Assembly (NCBI GenBank): GCA_029556615.1
Contig: JAKQDD010000176.1
Coordinates: 124,001 to 188,000 of the forward strand
Origin: Verrucomicrobiota bacterium
GTDB lineage: Bacteria > Verrucomicrobiota > Verrucomicrobiia > Limisphaerales > J093
Length of the DNA: 64,000 nucleotides
Reading direction: 5' to 3'
Position numbers and translations under genes: made by a program. This document shows positions 18,721-28,317 of this stretch, one piece after another; position 1 is the stretch's first letter; every line of letters begins with the position of its first letter. The notes under the pieces were generated by a model. The model saw only the letters and a list, made by a program, of their open reading frames with translations. It did no database searches and was not told the DNA's origin.

Positions 18721-18780
18721 GCCTTCGCTCGCCGCTGGCGCGACGAGCTACGGCTCGGCACGCCAGCGGCGAGCGAAGGC
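18721..18780. repeat. Perfect 20-bp inverted repeat next to tRNA-Pro
   Basis: GCCTTCGCTCGCCGCTGGCG (18721-18740) is exactly complementary to CGCCAGCGGCGAGCGAAGGC (18761-18780), with a 20-nt loop. The hairpin starts at the base after the tRNA CCA. There is no T-run, so it is not a classical terminator, although it could stop or process the tRNA transcript. Its right arm is part of the 78-bp direct repeat. Confidence 0.9.
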
Positions 18781-18825
18781 TGCCGCGCCGTAGTGGCGAA
18801 GCCACGGAGGCGGGCCCTGCAGAGA
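18748..18825 (+). repeat. 78-bp direct repeat flanking the GIY-YIG gene, left copy
   Basis: The repeat runs CTACGGCTCGGCACGCCAGC...GGGCCCTGCAGAGA. It is repeated at 19117-19194 with one mismatch (GTGGCGAAGC versus GTGGCCAAGC). The left copy ends 2 bp before the GIY-YIG start codon. Confidence 0.92.
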
Positions 18826-18827
18826 CC

Positions 18828-19079
18828 ATGAAGACCGGCTTCTTCTACGTCTACATCCTGCGGACCGAGGCCGCACCACCGCATTTCTACACCGGGTTCA
18901 CCGAGAACTTGAAAGTGCGGCTTACGCACCACAACTCCGGCGGCGATCCGCACACGGCCAAGTACCGCCCGTGGCGCATCAAGACGGCCATCGCCTTCAC
19001 GGATCGCGAGCAAGCGCTTGCTTTCGAGCGGTATCTGAAATCACCCTCCGGCCGGGCATTCGCCAGGAAGCGGCTGTGA
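18828..19079 (+). CDS. GIY-YIG nuclease superfamily protein (small, UvrC-N-like)
   Basis: An 83-aa protein from ATG 18828; the track start runs back through the tRNA and repeat and is rejected. The core is FFYVYILRTE...FYTGFTENLKVRLTHHNSGG, with YVYIL for GIY and FYTGFT for YIG. Then come the Arg (LKVRL), TAKYRPW, and the Glu in ALAFERYLKSPSGRAF. This is the compact YhbQ/UPF0213-like form. Related single-domain proteins are common in Verrucomicrobia, with unproven function. Here the gene sits between a tRNA and two near-identical 78-bp repeats, the arrangement of a small mobile or repeat-associated unit. Confidence 0.85.
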   Translation: MKTGFFYVYILRTEAAPPHFYTGFTENLKVRLTHHNSGGDPHTAKYRPWRIKTAIAFTDREQALAFERYLKSPSGRAFARKRL

Positions 19080-19387
19080 TTGACGCGATGGGGCGCTGGA
19101 TGGCGGTCACGAACGGCTACGGCTCGGCACGCCAGCGGCGAGCGAAGGCTGCCGCGCCGTAGTGGCCAAGCCACGGAGGCGGGCCCTGCAGAGACTTCTC
19201 GTGCCGCCCTCATCGCGGGCGGCTACAGCACATGATCGCGGACCCGTGCTTCCGTCTTCGGCAATGCTTCCGCCTTCGTTGAAGCTACGGCGCGACAAGT
19301 CGTCGGTCCTCGGTCGTCGGTCCTCGGTCCTCTGGATTATCGGCTCGCGGGGACGTTCGACCCTCACGCAGGCAGTCAGTGCACGCG
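19080..19387. other. Intergenic region between GIY-YIG gene and rnhC
   Basis: A 308-bp stretch with no credible gene. It holds the second 78-bp repeat (19117-19194) and an imperfect palindrome TCCGCCTTCGTTGAAGCTACGGCG (19269-19292 region). It also holds a short tandem array of CGTCGGTCCT/CGGTCCTC units (about 19301-19332). The convergent rnhC gene ends at 19388. No promoter could be identified. Confidence 0.6.
19117..19194 (+). repeat. 78-bp direct repeat flanking the GIY-YIG gene, right copy
   Basis: Same orientation and length as 18748-18825, with one mismatch. It lies 37 bp after the GIY-YIG stop codon. Unlike the left copy it is not preceded by the complementary arm GCCTTCGCTCGCCGCTGGCG, so the long hairpin forms only at the left end. 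Confidence 0.92.
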
Positions 19388-20365
19388 TCATTCTGGCGGC
19401 TTTGGGCGTCGCCAGACGGTGCGCGGCGGCTCGGGGAGGCCCTGCGCGCGCAAGGCGGTGCGGAAGTGCATTTTCGCGACTTCGGGCAGCCGGTCGGCTC
19501 CGTGGTGTTTGAGGAACTCGCGGGCGGCAGCGTCCACGGCGGCGGCGGCGCCCTTGGGGAACTGGAGGCCGAACTGACGTTCCAGCTCGCGGAGGCGCCG
19601 GACGAACTCGTCGCGGGCCAGGATCGAGGCGGCGGCGACGGCGAGGTCGGCCTCAGCCCGATGCCGCTGGACCAATTCGAGGTCGCGGCCGAGGCTCATG
19701 AGGGCGCGGGCGACGGTATCGGTCCGCGCGGCGAACTGGTCGCTGATGGCGCGGACGGGGGGCGGGTTCATGCGATGCCGCTGGAGGAGGAGGTTCTCGA
19801 TGGCGCGGGCGTGGCCCCAGGCGAGGATTTTATTGACGCTGCCCAGTTTGGCATGGAGGCGGTTATAGGCGGCGTTGCCGATTGGGACGACGGTTGCGAT
19901 GCAGCCGGGCGTCTCGCGGATCTTGCGGGCGAGCTCAGCGATCTGGCGGTCGCTGCCGATGGTCTTCGAGTCCCGGACACCGGTGTCGGACCAGGCGCGG
20001 ACGACGGACTCATTGATATAGGCGCCGGCGACGACCAGGGGGCCGAAGAAATCGCCCTTGCCGCTTTCGTCGATGCCCAGGCGCGGGGCGAGCCGGGACG
20101 GGTCGAGGAGATCCTCGTAGCCGAGGCGCGCCTCGTGGAGGATCTGGGGTTCGAGGACGAACTCGACGAACTCCCGGGTATTGCGGCCTTGGACGACGAG
20201 CTTACGGCTGGTGTAGAACGTGACGTTGACGCGGTCGCCGTCGGCGGCGAAGCGGGCGTAGGGGACGTCGCGGAACCGCCATTGATGCTCGCGGAGCCAG
20301 GCTTCGAGGGCGTCGGCTTGGGGGGGCGTGAGGACGCAGGTATGGGTGGTGAGGGGGGCGGCCAT
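19388..20365 (-). CDS. rnhC: Ribonuclease HIII
   Basis: A 325-aa protein. The N-terminal TBP-like substrate-binding domain (about residues 1-85, DUF3378 type) precedes the RNase H catalytic core. The catalytic motif GIDESGKGDFFGPLVVAG gives the Asp-Glu pair, with RDSKTIGS and the HRAEADLAVAAASILARDEF segment providing later acidic and basic residues. It degrades the RNA strand of RNA-DNA hybrids in the cytoplasm. It lies 24 bp downstream of lysS on the same strand, so co-transcription is likely. Confidence 0.93.
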   Translation of the reverse strand: MAAPLTTHTCVLTPPQADALEAWLREHQWRFRDVPYARFAADGDRVNVTFYTSRKLVVQGRNTREFVEFVLEPQILHEARLGYEDLLDPSRLAPRLGIDESGKGDFFGPLVVAGAYINESVVRAWSDTGVRDSKTIGSDRQIAELARKIRETPGCIATVVPIGNAAYNRLHAKLGSVNKILAWGHARAIENLLLQRHRMNPPPVRAISDQFAARTDTVARALMSLGRDLELVQRHRAEADLAVAAASILARDEFVRRLRELERQFGLQFPKGAAAAVDAAAREFLKHHGADRLPEVAKMHFRTALRAQGLPEPPRTVWRRPKPPE

Positions 20366-20389
20366 CCGGGAGTCTGCTGCGTGGGTGAA

Positions 20390-21853
20390 TTACTTCGGCT
20401 TCAGCTGGGGGAAGAGGATGACATCGCGGATGCTCTCCTGGCCGAGGAGGAGCATGCAGAGCCGGTCGATGCCGAGTCCCATGCCGCCGGCCGGGGGCAT
20501 GCCGTGTTCGAGCGCGACGAGGAAATCCTCGTCGAGTTTTTGGCGTTCGCCGCCCGCCTGGTGGAGGAGGCGTTCCCGTTGTTCGATGGGGTCGTTTTGC
20601 TCGGTGTAGGCGGGGGCGATCTCCTGGCCGTTGATGCAGCACTCGAACACCTCGACGGTTTCGGGATCGCCGGGGGTGAGTTTGGCGAGGGGGATGAGCT
20701 CCTTGGGGGCGTGGGTGACGAAGGTGGGGTCGATGAGGGTGGGCTCGATGCGTTTTTCGAACACGGCCTGGGTGACCTCGAAGTCGGCGAAGGCGTCCCC
20801 GATTTCGGCGCCGAGGGCGAGAGCGCGTTCGCGGCGTTGGGCGGGGGAGACGTCGAACCAGTCGGCTCCGGCGCGTTCGCGCAGGAGCTCGCGATAGGAG
20901 ATCCGGCGCCAGGGGGGTGTGAGGTTGATGGTGCGTGTGACCTGGCCTTCGGGGTTGCGATGGTCGATGATGAGGGTGCCGAGGACGGTGCGGGCCACGT
21001 GGCAGACGAGGGACTCGACCAATTCGATCATGGTCTCGTAGTCGCCGAAGGCCTGGTAGGCCTCGAGCATGGTGAACTCGGGGTTATGGCGGCGGGAGAG
21101 GCCTTCGTTGCGGAAGTTCCGGCCGATCTCGAACACGCGGTCGAAGCCGCCCACCAGCAGGCGTTTCAGGTAGAGCTCGAGGGCGATGCGGAGGTAGAAG
21201 GGGCAGCCCAGCGCGTTGTGATGGGTGACGAAGGGCTGGGCGGCGGCTCCGCCGGGGACGGCCTGCATCATGGGGGTCTCGACCTCGACGTAATCCCGGG
21301 CGTGGAGGAACTCGCGGATCTCGCGGAGGATCCGGCTGCGGAGGAGGAAGAGGCGGCGGACCTCGTCGTTGGCCAGGAGATCGAGGTAGCGCTGGCGGTA
21401 TCGGATTTCGGTGTCTTCGAGGCCGTACCAGGCGCCCGGGGGCGGGCGGAGGGCTTTGGCGAGGATGACGAACGACTCGACCCGGACGGTGGGTTCTCCG
21501 CTCCGGGTTCGGAAGAGGGATCCGCGGATCCCGATGAAATCGGCGAGGTCAAGGTGGCGGAAGACGTCGTAGAGATCGTCGCCGAGCACCTGTTTTTGGG
21601 CGTAGATTTGGATGCGGCCGGTCTGGTCGCGGAGGTCGAGGAACTGGCTTTTGCCCATGTCGCGATGGGCGGTGATGCGGCCGGCGAGGGCGACGGTGGC
21701 GTCCTCGGGGAGGGCGCCGGCATCGAAGGCGGCACGGGTTGGGCCGCAGCGGTGGGTGGGGCTGAACTTGTTTTTGAAGGGGTCGATGCCCCGGGCCCGC
21801 AGGGCCGCCAGCTTGGCGCGCCGCTGTTCGATCAGTGCATTGGTGTCGTCCAT
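20390..21853 (-). CDS. lysS: Lysyl-tRNA synthetase, class II
   Basis: A 487-aa protein. The N-terminal OB-fold anticodon-binding domain covers about residues 55-145 ([21 protein letters not shown]). The class II core has motif 1 around [10 protein letters not shown], motif 2 as [18 protein letters not shown] and motif 3 as [32 protein letters not shown] is the LysS family signature. It attaches lysine to tRNA-Lys. The length is standard and the gene appears intact. Confidence 0.96.
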   Translation of the reverse strand: MDDTNALIEQRRAKLAALRARGIDPFKNKFSPTHRCGPTRAAFDAGALPEDATVALAGRITAHRDMGKSQFLDLRDQTGRIQIYAQKQVLGDDLYDVFRHLDLADFIGIRGSLFRTRSGEPTVRVESFVILAKALRPPPGAWYGLEDTEIRYRQRYLDLLANDEVRRLFLLRSRILREIREFLHARDYVEVETPMMQAVPGGAAAQPFVTHHNALGCPFYLRIALELYLKRLLVGGFDRVFEIGRNFRNEGLSRRHNPEFTMLEAYQAFGDYETMIELVESLVCHVARTVLGTLIIDHRNPEGQVTRTINLTPPWRRISYRELLRERAGADWFDVSPAQRRERALALGAEIGDAFADFEVTQAVFEKRIEPTLIDPTFVTHAPKELIPLAKLTPGDPETVEVFECCINGQEIAPAYTEQNDPIEQRERLLHQAGGERQKLDEDFLVALEHGMPPAGGMGLGIDRLCMLLLGQESIRDVILFPQLKPK

Positions 21854-21884
21854 GTTCGTGCCGATGAAACACCGGGAGGCCCGG

Positions 21885-23054
21885 CTAGTCCAGCGGGAGG
21901 AATTGGACGCAGACCGGCGAGCCGACGTTGAGGCTCTCGCCGGTGGGGAGGAGCCGGCCGCGGTTGGGGTCGATGCGGAAGAGGACGAGGGTGTCGCTGT
22001 TCTGGTTGGCGGCCCAGAGCCACTCGCCGGTGGGGTCGATGCCGAAGCTGCGCGGCGTTTGGCCCTGAGTCGAGACGTGCTGCAGGGGTTTGAGCGTCCC
22101 TTTGGCGCGGTCGACGGCGAACACGGCGAGGCTGTCGTAGCCCCGGTTCGAGCCGTAAAGGAATCGGCCCGAGGGATGGACGAGGATCTCGGCGGTGGTG
22201 CTTTTGCCGCCGAAGCCCTCGGGCAGGGTGGTGACGGTTTGTTGTTCGGTGAGCGTCGCCTGGCGCGGGTCGTAGGCGAAGGCGGTGATGGTCGAGTCGA
22301 GCTCGTTGATCACGTAGGCGTGGCGGTAGTCGGGGGCGAAGGCGAAGTGACGGGGGCCGGCGCCGGGCTTGACGGCGGCGGAGGGCGGGGCGTGCGGGGT
22401 CAAGGCTCCGGTGGCGGCGTCGAAGCGGTAAACGAGGATCTTATCGAGCCCGAGGTCGGGGACGAACAGGAACTGACCGGACTGGTCGAGGGTGACGCCA
22501 TGGGCGTGGGGGCCTTCCTGGCGCTGGCGATTGACGCTGGAGCCCTGGTGTTGGATGACGGTGGCGGGTTCGCCGAGGGCGCCATCCTGGCGGAGGGGCA
22601 GGACGGCGACGCTGCCGCCGCCGTAGTTGGCCACGAAGACCCATTTGCCGTCGGGGTGGACGATGAGGTGACATGGGCCGGCTCCTCCGGAGCTGGCGCG
22701 GTTCTGCAGGGACAGCGCGCCGGTCGCGCGGTTGATGGTAAACGCGCTCACGGCGCCGGCCGTCTTGCCCTGGCCGGTTTCGCCGACGGCGTAGAGGTGA
22801 TTCCCGTTCGGGTGCAGGGCGAGAAAGGAGGGCTGGGTGGTCTCTGCGGCGAGCGTTGGGCTTCCGGCCTTCCCCTGGCGGGTGTCGAAGGGGAAGACGT
22901 AGATTCCCTGGCTGCGCTGGCCCGTGTAGGTGCCAAGGTACACGAGGCACGACCGGGCGGCGGCCTGCGGGACGAGGACGGCGCAGGCGAGGCCGAGGGT
23001 GACGATCGAGCTCGAGACACTCGAGACGAGGGGGAAGTGACGGTGGTGTTTCAT
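21885..23054 (-). CDS. Secreted lactonase-family seven-bladed beta-propeller (6-phosphogluconolactonase-like)
   Basis: A 389-aa protein with a signal peptide (VTLGLACAVLVPQAAA). The mature part is a lactonase/Pgl-type propeller: YLGTYTGQRSQGIYVF, then repeated blades such as HPDGKWVFVANYGGGSVAVL and HPSGRFLYGSNRGYDSLAVF, with QEGPHAHGV at the usual active-site strand. Cytoplasmic members hydrolyse 6-phosphogluconolactone. The exported verrucomicrobial members have no established substrate. It is 26 bp downstream of a Gfo/Idh gene and probably in the same transcript. Confidence 0.9.
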   Translation of the reverse strand: MKHHRHFPLVSSVSSSIVTLGLACAVLVPQAAARSCLVYLGTYTGQRSQGIYVFPFDTRQGKAGSPTLAAETTQPSFLALHPNGNHLYAVGETGQGKTAGAVSAFTINRATGALSLQNRASSGGAGPCHLIVHPDGKWVFVANYGGGSVAVLPLRQDGALGEPATVIQHQGSSVNRQRQEGPHAHGVTLDQSGQFLFVPDLGLDKILVYRFDAATGALTPHAPPSAAVKPGAGPRHFAFAPDYRHAYVINELDSTITAFAYDPRQATLTEQQTVTTLPEGFGGKSTTAEILVHPSGRFLYGSNRGYDSLAVFAVDRAKGTLKPLQHVSTQGQTPRSFGIDPTGEWLWAANQNSDTLVLFRIDPNRGRLLPTGESLNVGSPVCVQFLPLD

Positions 23055-23080
23055 GCCCGGGTGCGTGTCAGGGTTTGGAG

Positions 23081-24327
<1,247 letters not shown>

Positions 24328-24331
<4 letters not shown>

Positions 24332-26355
24332 GGATGGGATGATCGTGACGCACTCCCCGCAGCCGGGCTCTGCGGTGCCGGATCGCGGGGACGGCCGGCA
24401 CGGGCGGTGTTGTCGCCGCCAATAGAAGATCGGCCACGTCGCGGAAGCAATCCGAAAGCGAGCGCGAGGGCGGTAAGACTGACGCAGCTCCAGCCGAAGA
24501 CATCGCCGTGGCGGCGGTAGAACGTGGGATGGCGGGAGGTGCCATCAGCGGGCAGGGTTAACCGGAAGCTGCGAAATCCGGCGCGGTAGGCATCCGCTGG
24601 CGTCCTGGAGTCGAGTCCGTGCCTCCGGCCCCGGCGGTCGATCCAGCAGGTGATTCCGTTGTTGGTGCAGCGGACGAGGGGGCGGCCGTTCTCGACGGCG
24701 CGGAAGACCGCGTTGGCGGCGTGCTGCCATTGGGCGGCGCTCTCACCGAACCATCCGTTATTGGTCAGGTTCAGGAGGAAATCGGTGTCGGGCTCGACCG
24801 CGTGTCGGACCCCGTGGGGGAAGACGTCCTCGAAACAGATCAGCACGGAGACTCTAGCGAGGCGCGCCTCAGACCCAGTCGAGGCCTCAGATTCATGAAG
24901 ACCCTGCGGTGCCAGCCCACCCTCTCTTCCGCGCCTCGCTAATGTAGAGTCCTCGAAGGCGGGAGGGTGGGTTTGGAACGGCAGGGAACGAACTTGACCT
25001 GTTGACCACTCATTCCACAGGTCGAGGACTCTGGCGGTGGGCTGATCGAGGATGAACGGCACGGGCCCGTCGCCGGCGGTGAAGCTCGCGCCGATGGGGG
25101 TCAGGTGTTTCATGAACGGCAGGAACCGCTCGAACGGGATGTACTCGCCGAAGATGACCAGCCTTTGCTTGCGGTACGTCTCCCTGAAGCGACCGTCGGG
25201 TCCGAACAGGAAGGCGCTGTTGTAGTAGCGAGGGGTGCCTTCGGGTTGGTCTGGCGGCGGCGGCTCCACATCGTCCGCACCGAAGATCATCCAGACCTGG
25301 TGGGTGGCGATGAGGTTGGTGAGCACGCGGAAGTGGTCCTCGGACAGCCCGGGTAGGGAAGCCTCCGGCCAGACGAGCAGATCCGGGTTGGCGGCCAGGG
25401 CGAGCTGGGAGAGCTCGATGAGGGCGTTGAAGCGATTGGTGGTCTCGCGGGGATCGAAGATCAGTCTCTGGGGGATGCTGGGCTGGACGAGGGCGATGTT
25501 CAGTTCCCGGCCTGCGGGGGGCGGGGTTATCAGGCGCACCGCGCCCTGGAACGAGACGCAGAGCAGGACGACGAGTGGTAGTGCCAGATCCGAGAACGAA
25601 AGCAGCGGGATGCGGAACGGGAGGAAGAGGGGGCGCGGGGGCCCGTGACAGGTCGGGAGCGGCGAGCTGGCCGGAGAGGCAGGGGGCGGCGGACGGAAAG
25701 GGCGGGTGACGGCTTCGAGGGCGGCGCAGAGCAGGGCGAGGGAGGCCCAGACCACGAGAAACGAGATACCATAGACGCCGGTGACGTCCGCGATTTGGAT
25801 CAGCGGGAGCTGTCGGTATTGCGAGACCCCCATGAGGTTCCAGGGGAAGCCGGAGAAGAGCCGGGCGAGGATCATCTCGAGAGCCACCCAAGCGGCGGCG
25901 CAGAGCAGATTCCAGCGGATTCGCTGGAGGGCGGTCAGGCCCGCGAGCGGGCTGCGCCAGCGCTGGGAACCCGTGCCGGCCCCGGCCGGCGCTTCAGGGG
26001 ATGGGCTCGCGGCTGGCGTCGGAAGACACCGGATGCTGAACCAGAGCCAGACGGCGGGGTAGAGGGCGCAGTAGGCGCTGAGGGCGATCCAGCCGGCTAC
26101 CGCTCCGGCCGGAAACGGGATGTGGAGGAGCCAGCGGAGGGAGATCAGGAAATGAACGAGACCGGCCAGATAACCGAGTCGGAGACCGGTTCGGGCGGGA
26201 GAGCCCAGGGCGGAGAAGGCGAGCAAGCCAGGCGCGAGCCAGGCGAGCCCGGCGATGTTTGGTGTCGGGAATGACAGCGCCCACGTCAGCCCGGCCAGGC
26301 AGGCCAACCCGGTGCGGCGGTTCAAGACTCGGCTCGAGCGGTGTCGATCCACCAC
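24328..26355 (-). CDS. lnt: Apolipoprotein N-acyltransferase with an in-frame 59-codon repeat-element insertion
   Basis: About 675 aa if it starts at GTG 26355; the track start at 26598 runs through repeat B and a CHAT relic, so it is rejected, but the true start is uncertain. N-terminal membrane helices are followed by the nitrilase-type catalytic domain: Glu in LVWPEASLPG, Lys in YRKQRLVIFGEY, Cys (about 507) in VLICFEDVFP, then NLTNNGWFGES. Lnt adds the third acyl chain to lipoproteins in the inner membrane. Repeat A4 adds residues about 442-500 between the Lys and Cys segments. Removing it rejoins DQPTAR to VSVLICFED exactly. The frame stays open throughout, so the protein may be functional. 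Confidence 0.9.
24850..25032 (-). repeat. Repeat family A, copy A4 inserted inside lnt
   Basis: On the lnt strand the copy is AGAGTCCTCGACCTGTGG ... TTCGAGGACTCTACATTAGCGAGGCGC ... GCGCGCCTCGCT, followed by a second AGAGTC. AGAGTC occurs at 25027-25032 and 24850-24855, 177 bp apart (59 codons). There is no stop codon in the lnt frame. Arm 2 (AGCGAGGCGC/GCGCCTCGCT) is intact. The orientation is the same as transcription. The encoded peptide contains WSTGQV, FEDSTLARRGRE and STGSEARLAR. Confidence 0.93.
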
Positions 26356-26422
26356 AGCCAGCTTGCGCGATCCCGCGGGGAAGGCAAGCGTGTAGGGGTC
26401 TGTGTCAGTAGACGAGGCCGGT

Positions 26423-26494
26423 ACCCCTCTCCCTCGATCCCTCCCCCCGCTCCGTAGTCGCAGGGGGAGGGAAGAACCGGCGCGCGGACTCGAT
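26423..26494 (+). repeat. Repeat family B, copy B2
   Basis: It contains TCCCTCCCCCCGCTCC...CAGGGGGAGGGA, a C-rich/G-rich hairpin, then ACCGGCGCGCGGACTCGAT. It is close to the copy at 58428-58487, which has the same arms and tail. It directly precedes the CHAT relic. Confidence 0.85.
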
Positions 26495-26665
26495 CTGTTG
26501 ACGTTGTCGGCCTGTGAAACTGCAGTGGTCGAGGACCAGCGCGGGACCGGACGGGAGGTGGACGGTCTGGCGATGCTTGCCCAGACCAAGGGTGCCAACG
26601 CGCCGGAGAGCTGGGGCCATCCGTTCTACTGGGCGCCGTTCATTCTCCTCGGCAACTGGCTTTGA
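26489..26665 (+). pseudogene. CHAT-domain (caspase-like) gene remnant, C-terminal fragments
   Basis: One frame reads LLTLSACETAV, then GREVDGLAMLAQTKGAN, then ESWGHPFYWAPFILLGNWL and a stop. These are three conserved C-terminal blocks of CHAT domains, including the catalytic-Cys motif (SACET). They are fused together with the intervening 80 or so residues missing (GAN joins directly to APESWGHP), and no N-terminal part is present upstream. The relic therefore looks like the deleted 3' end of a CHAT/TPR-type protease gene. The left edge merges with repeat B, which may mark the deletion end. It is not expected to be functional. Confidence 0.75.
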
Positions 26666-26721
26666 GCGCCCTTGGGCGAACGCCATGGCAACGCCGTGGG
26701 GGGGGGAACTCGGGCCGATCT

Positions 26722-28260
26722 TCAAGGCGCGGCGCGCGTTCGCTCCCGCCACTCGACCGGGGGTTTGGCCTCGGGATGCCGGCTGAGGATGGCTTTCAAC
26801 TGGGCCAGCACCTCGGGGTGTTTCCCGGCGCGATTCTCCGTCTCTTGCGGATCGTCGAGGTAATCGTACAGCTCGTAGTCGGCGGACCCGGCCGGCGCTC
26901 CGATTTCCTTCCACTCGACCATTCGATAGCGCTCCGTGCGGATCGCGCGTCCAAAGAGCTCCTTGCCTTGAACGCTGCGAGGGAAGACATGATACGCGTG
27001 ATCCCTGACGGTGTGGGCGGGGTCTTTGAGCAGCGGGACCAGGCTCTTGCCATCGATGGGTTGCGGCCCGATCGGACTCGGCAAGCCGGCCAACTCCGCC
27101 AGGGTCGGGTAAAGGTCCACAGTCTCGACGAGCGCCTGGGTCACGGTTCCTGGCTGGGCAACGCCCGGCGCCACGACGACAAGCGGAATGCGGTTGGCTT
27201 CTTCGTAGTTCGTGTGTTTGGTCCACATGCCGTGATCACCGAGGTGATATCCGTGATCGCCCCACAACACGACGATGGTGTTCGAGCTGAGGTTGAGACG
27301 GTCCAGTTCGTCGAGCACCAATCCCACCTGGGCATCCATGTAACTGAGCGCGGCGTAGTACCCGTGAACCAGCGTTCGCACGTGGTCGCCGCTCACGGGA
27401 GGATTCTGCGGTATGGGCTTGTATTGATTCAACTCGCCCAGCGTCTTGCCCGCGTAAGCGGGTGCTCCGGCGGGAGGCGTGAGCACCTTGGGCATGGGGA
27501 GCTTGGCGGGGTCGTACAAGTCCCAATACCGGGTCGGCGCACAAAACGGCAGGTGGGGCTTCGTGAAGCCCAAGGCCAGAAGGAACGGTTCGCTTCGTCG
27601 CTTGGCTTGTTGCAGGCGTTTGATGCCTTCCCGCGCAATGCGCCCGTCGGCATAAGCGTCATCCCGAACATCAGCCTTTTCCCAGGCAACGCCGCGCGGC
27701 AACGCGTGATTCCGGCCGAGCTGCTGATTGCTGAAATACGCCTCCTCGCGGGTCAATTGGCCCCTGGTGCTCTCCGGCAACACGTAGTCAATCACCTTGT
27801 CCGGAAGGAACGGCACACTCCAGGAGGCGGGATCATTGGTGTTGCCATGGCCGACATGAAACACTTTCCCGATCCCCTCGGCGCGCCAGCCGTGCTTCAT
27901 GAAATGCTGCATCACGGTGACGGCTTCCGGTTCCGCGCGGCGGAAGTTCGCGCCCAGGGAATAGAGGCCCAGCGATGTCGAGCGTGAGCCGAGCAGGAGG
28001 TTGTTTCGCGATGGCGCGCAGACCGCCTGGTTGCAGTAGGCGCGGTCGAACCGCAGTCCGCGGGCAGCCAGGCGGTCCAGGTTGGGCGAATGCACCCAGG
28101 ACGCGCCATAAGCCCTGAACGACGGTTTAAGGTCGTCAACGAGCAGCAACAGCACATTGGGCCGCGGCGCTGCGGAATGCCCGCCGGCGGTCTCCGCGGC
28201 GCACGCCATCGACGTCGCCGCGATCACCGACCCGACGATCCGGGTGATTGTCCTGTTCAT
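26722..28260 (-). CDS. Secreted S1-family sulfatase (iduronate-2-sulfatase-like)
   Basis: A 512-aa protein with a signal peptide. The alkaline-phosphatase-like fold begins PNVLLLLVDDLKPSFRAYG, with Asp42/Asp43 for calcium. The active-site motif is VCAPSR; Cys81 would be converted to formylglycine by a sulfatase-modifying enzyme, which is not in the window. Later metal ligands are in LWGDHGYHLGDHGMW. It hydrolyses sulfate esters of polysaccharides or glycosaminoglycans outside the cytoplasm; the exact sulfated sugar is unknown. The overall pattern (VDDLKP, HGYHLGDHGMW) is closest to iduronate-2-sulfatase-like members. It fits the glycan-degrading theme of the genome. Confidence 0.93.
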   Translation of the reverse strand: MNRTITRIVGSVIAATSMACAAETAGGHSAAPRPNVLLLLVDDLKPSFRAYGASWVHSPNLDRLAARGLRFDRAYCNQAVCAPSRNNLLLGSRSTSLGLYSLGANFRRAEPEAVTVMQHFMKHGWRAEGIGKVFHVGHGNTNDPASWSVPFLPDKVIDYVLPESTRGQLTREEAYFSNQQLGRNHALPRGVAWEKADVRDDAYADGRIAREGIKRLQQAKRRSEPFLLALGFTKPHLPFCAPTRYWDLYDPAKLPMPKVLTPPAGAPAYAGKTLGELNQYKPIPQNPPVSGDHVRTLVHGYYAALSYMDAQVGLVLDELDRLNLSSNTIVVLWGDHGYHLGDHGMWTKHTNYEEANRIPLVVVAPGVAQPGTVTQALVETVDLYPTLAELAGLPSPIGPQPIDGKSLVPLLKDPAHTVRDHAYHVFPRSVQGKELFGRAIRTERYRMVEWKEIGAPAGSADYELYDYLDDPQETENRAGKHPEVLAQLKAILSRHPEAKPPVEWRERTRAAP

Positions 28261-28317
28261 CAGCGCCCGCGGCTGCAGACCATGAGATGCTGCAGCCGCC
28301 CGCGGTTCAGCGCGGTC

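Larger units (their letters stand above)
26356..26721. other. Intergenic region upstream of lnt: repeat B plus CHAT relic
   Basis: A 366-bp gap between the sulfatase stop and the probable lnt start, holding repeat B (26423-26494) and the CHAT-domain remnant on the plus strand. The remaining bases show no feature. The track ORFs crossing it on the minus strand are upstream extensions of lnt or chance frames. Confidence 0.6.

Noticed and set aside
18721-18780. Rho-independent terminator of tRNA-Pro
   Set aside because: Strong hairpin but no following T-run, and one arm belongs to the 78-bp direct repeat.
18643-19194. tRNA-Pro as attachment site of an integrated island
   Set aside because: No integrase and no duplicated tRNA 3' end were found downstream.
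18748-19194. CRISPR array
   Set aside because: Only two repeat copies enclosing a gene; no regularly spaced array or cas genes anywhere in the window.
19379-21931. 850-aa plus-strand ORF opposite rnhC/lysS
   Set aside because: Antisense shadow of two well-supported genes.
26405-27226. 273-aa minus-strand ORF across the sulfatase 3' end
   Set aside because: Chance frame overlapping repeat B and the CHAT relic.
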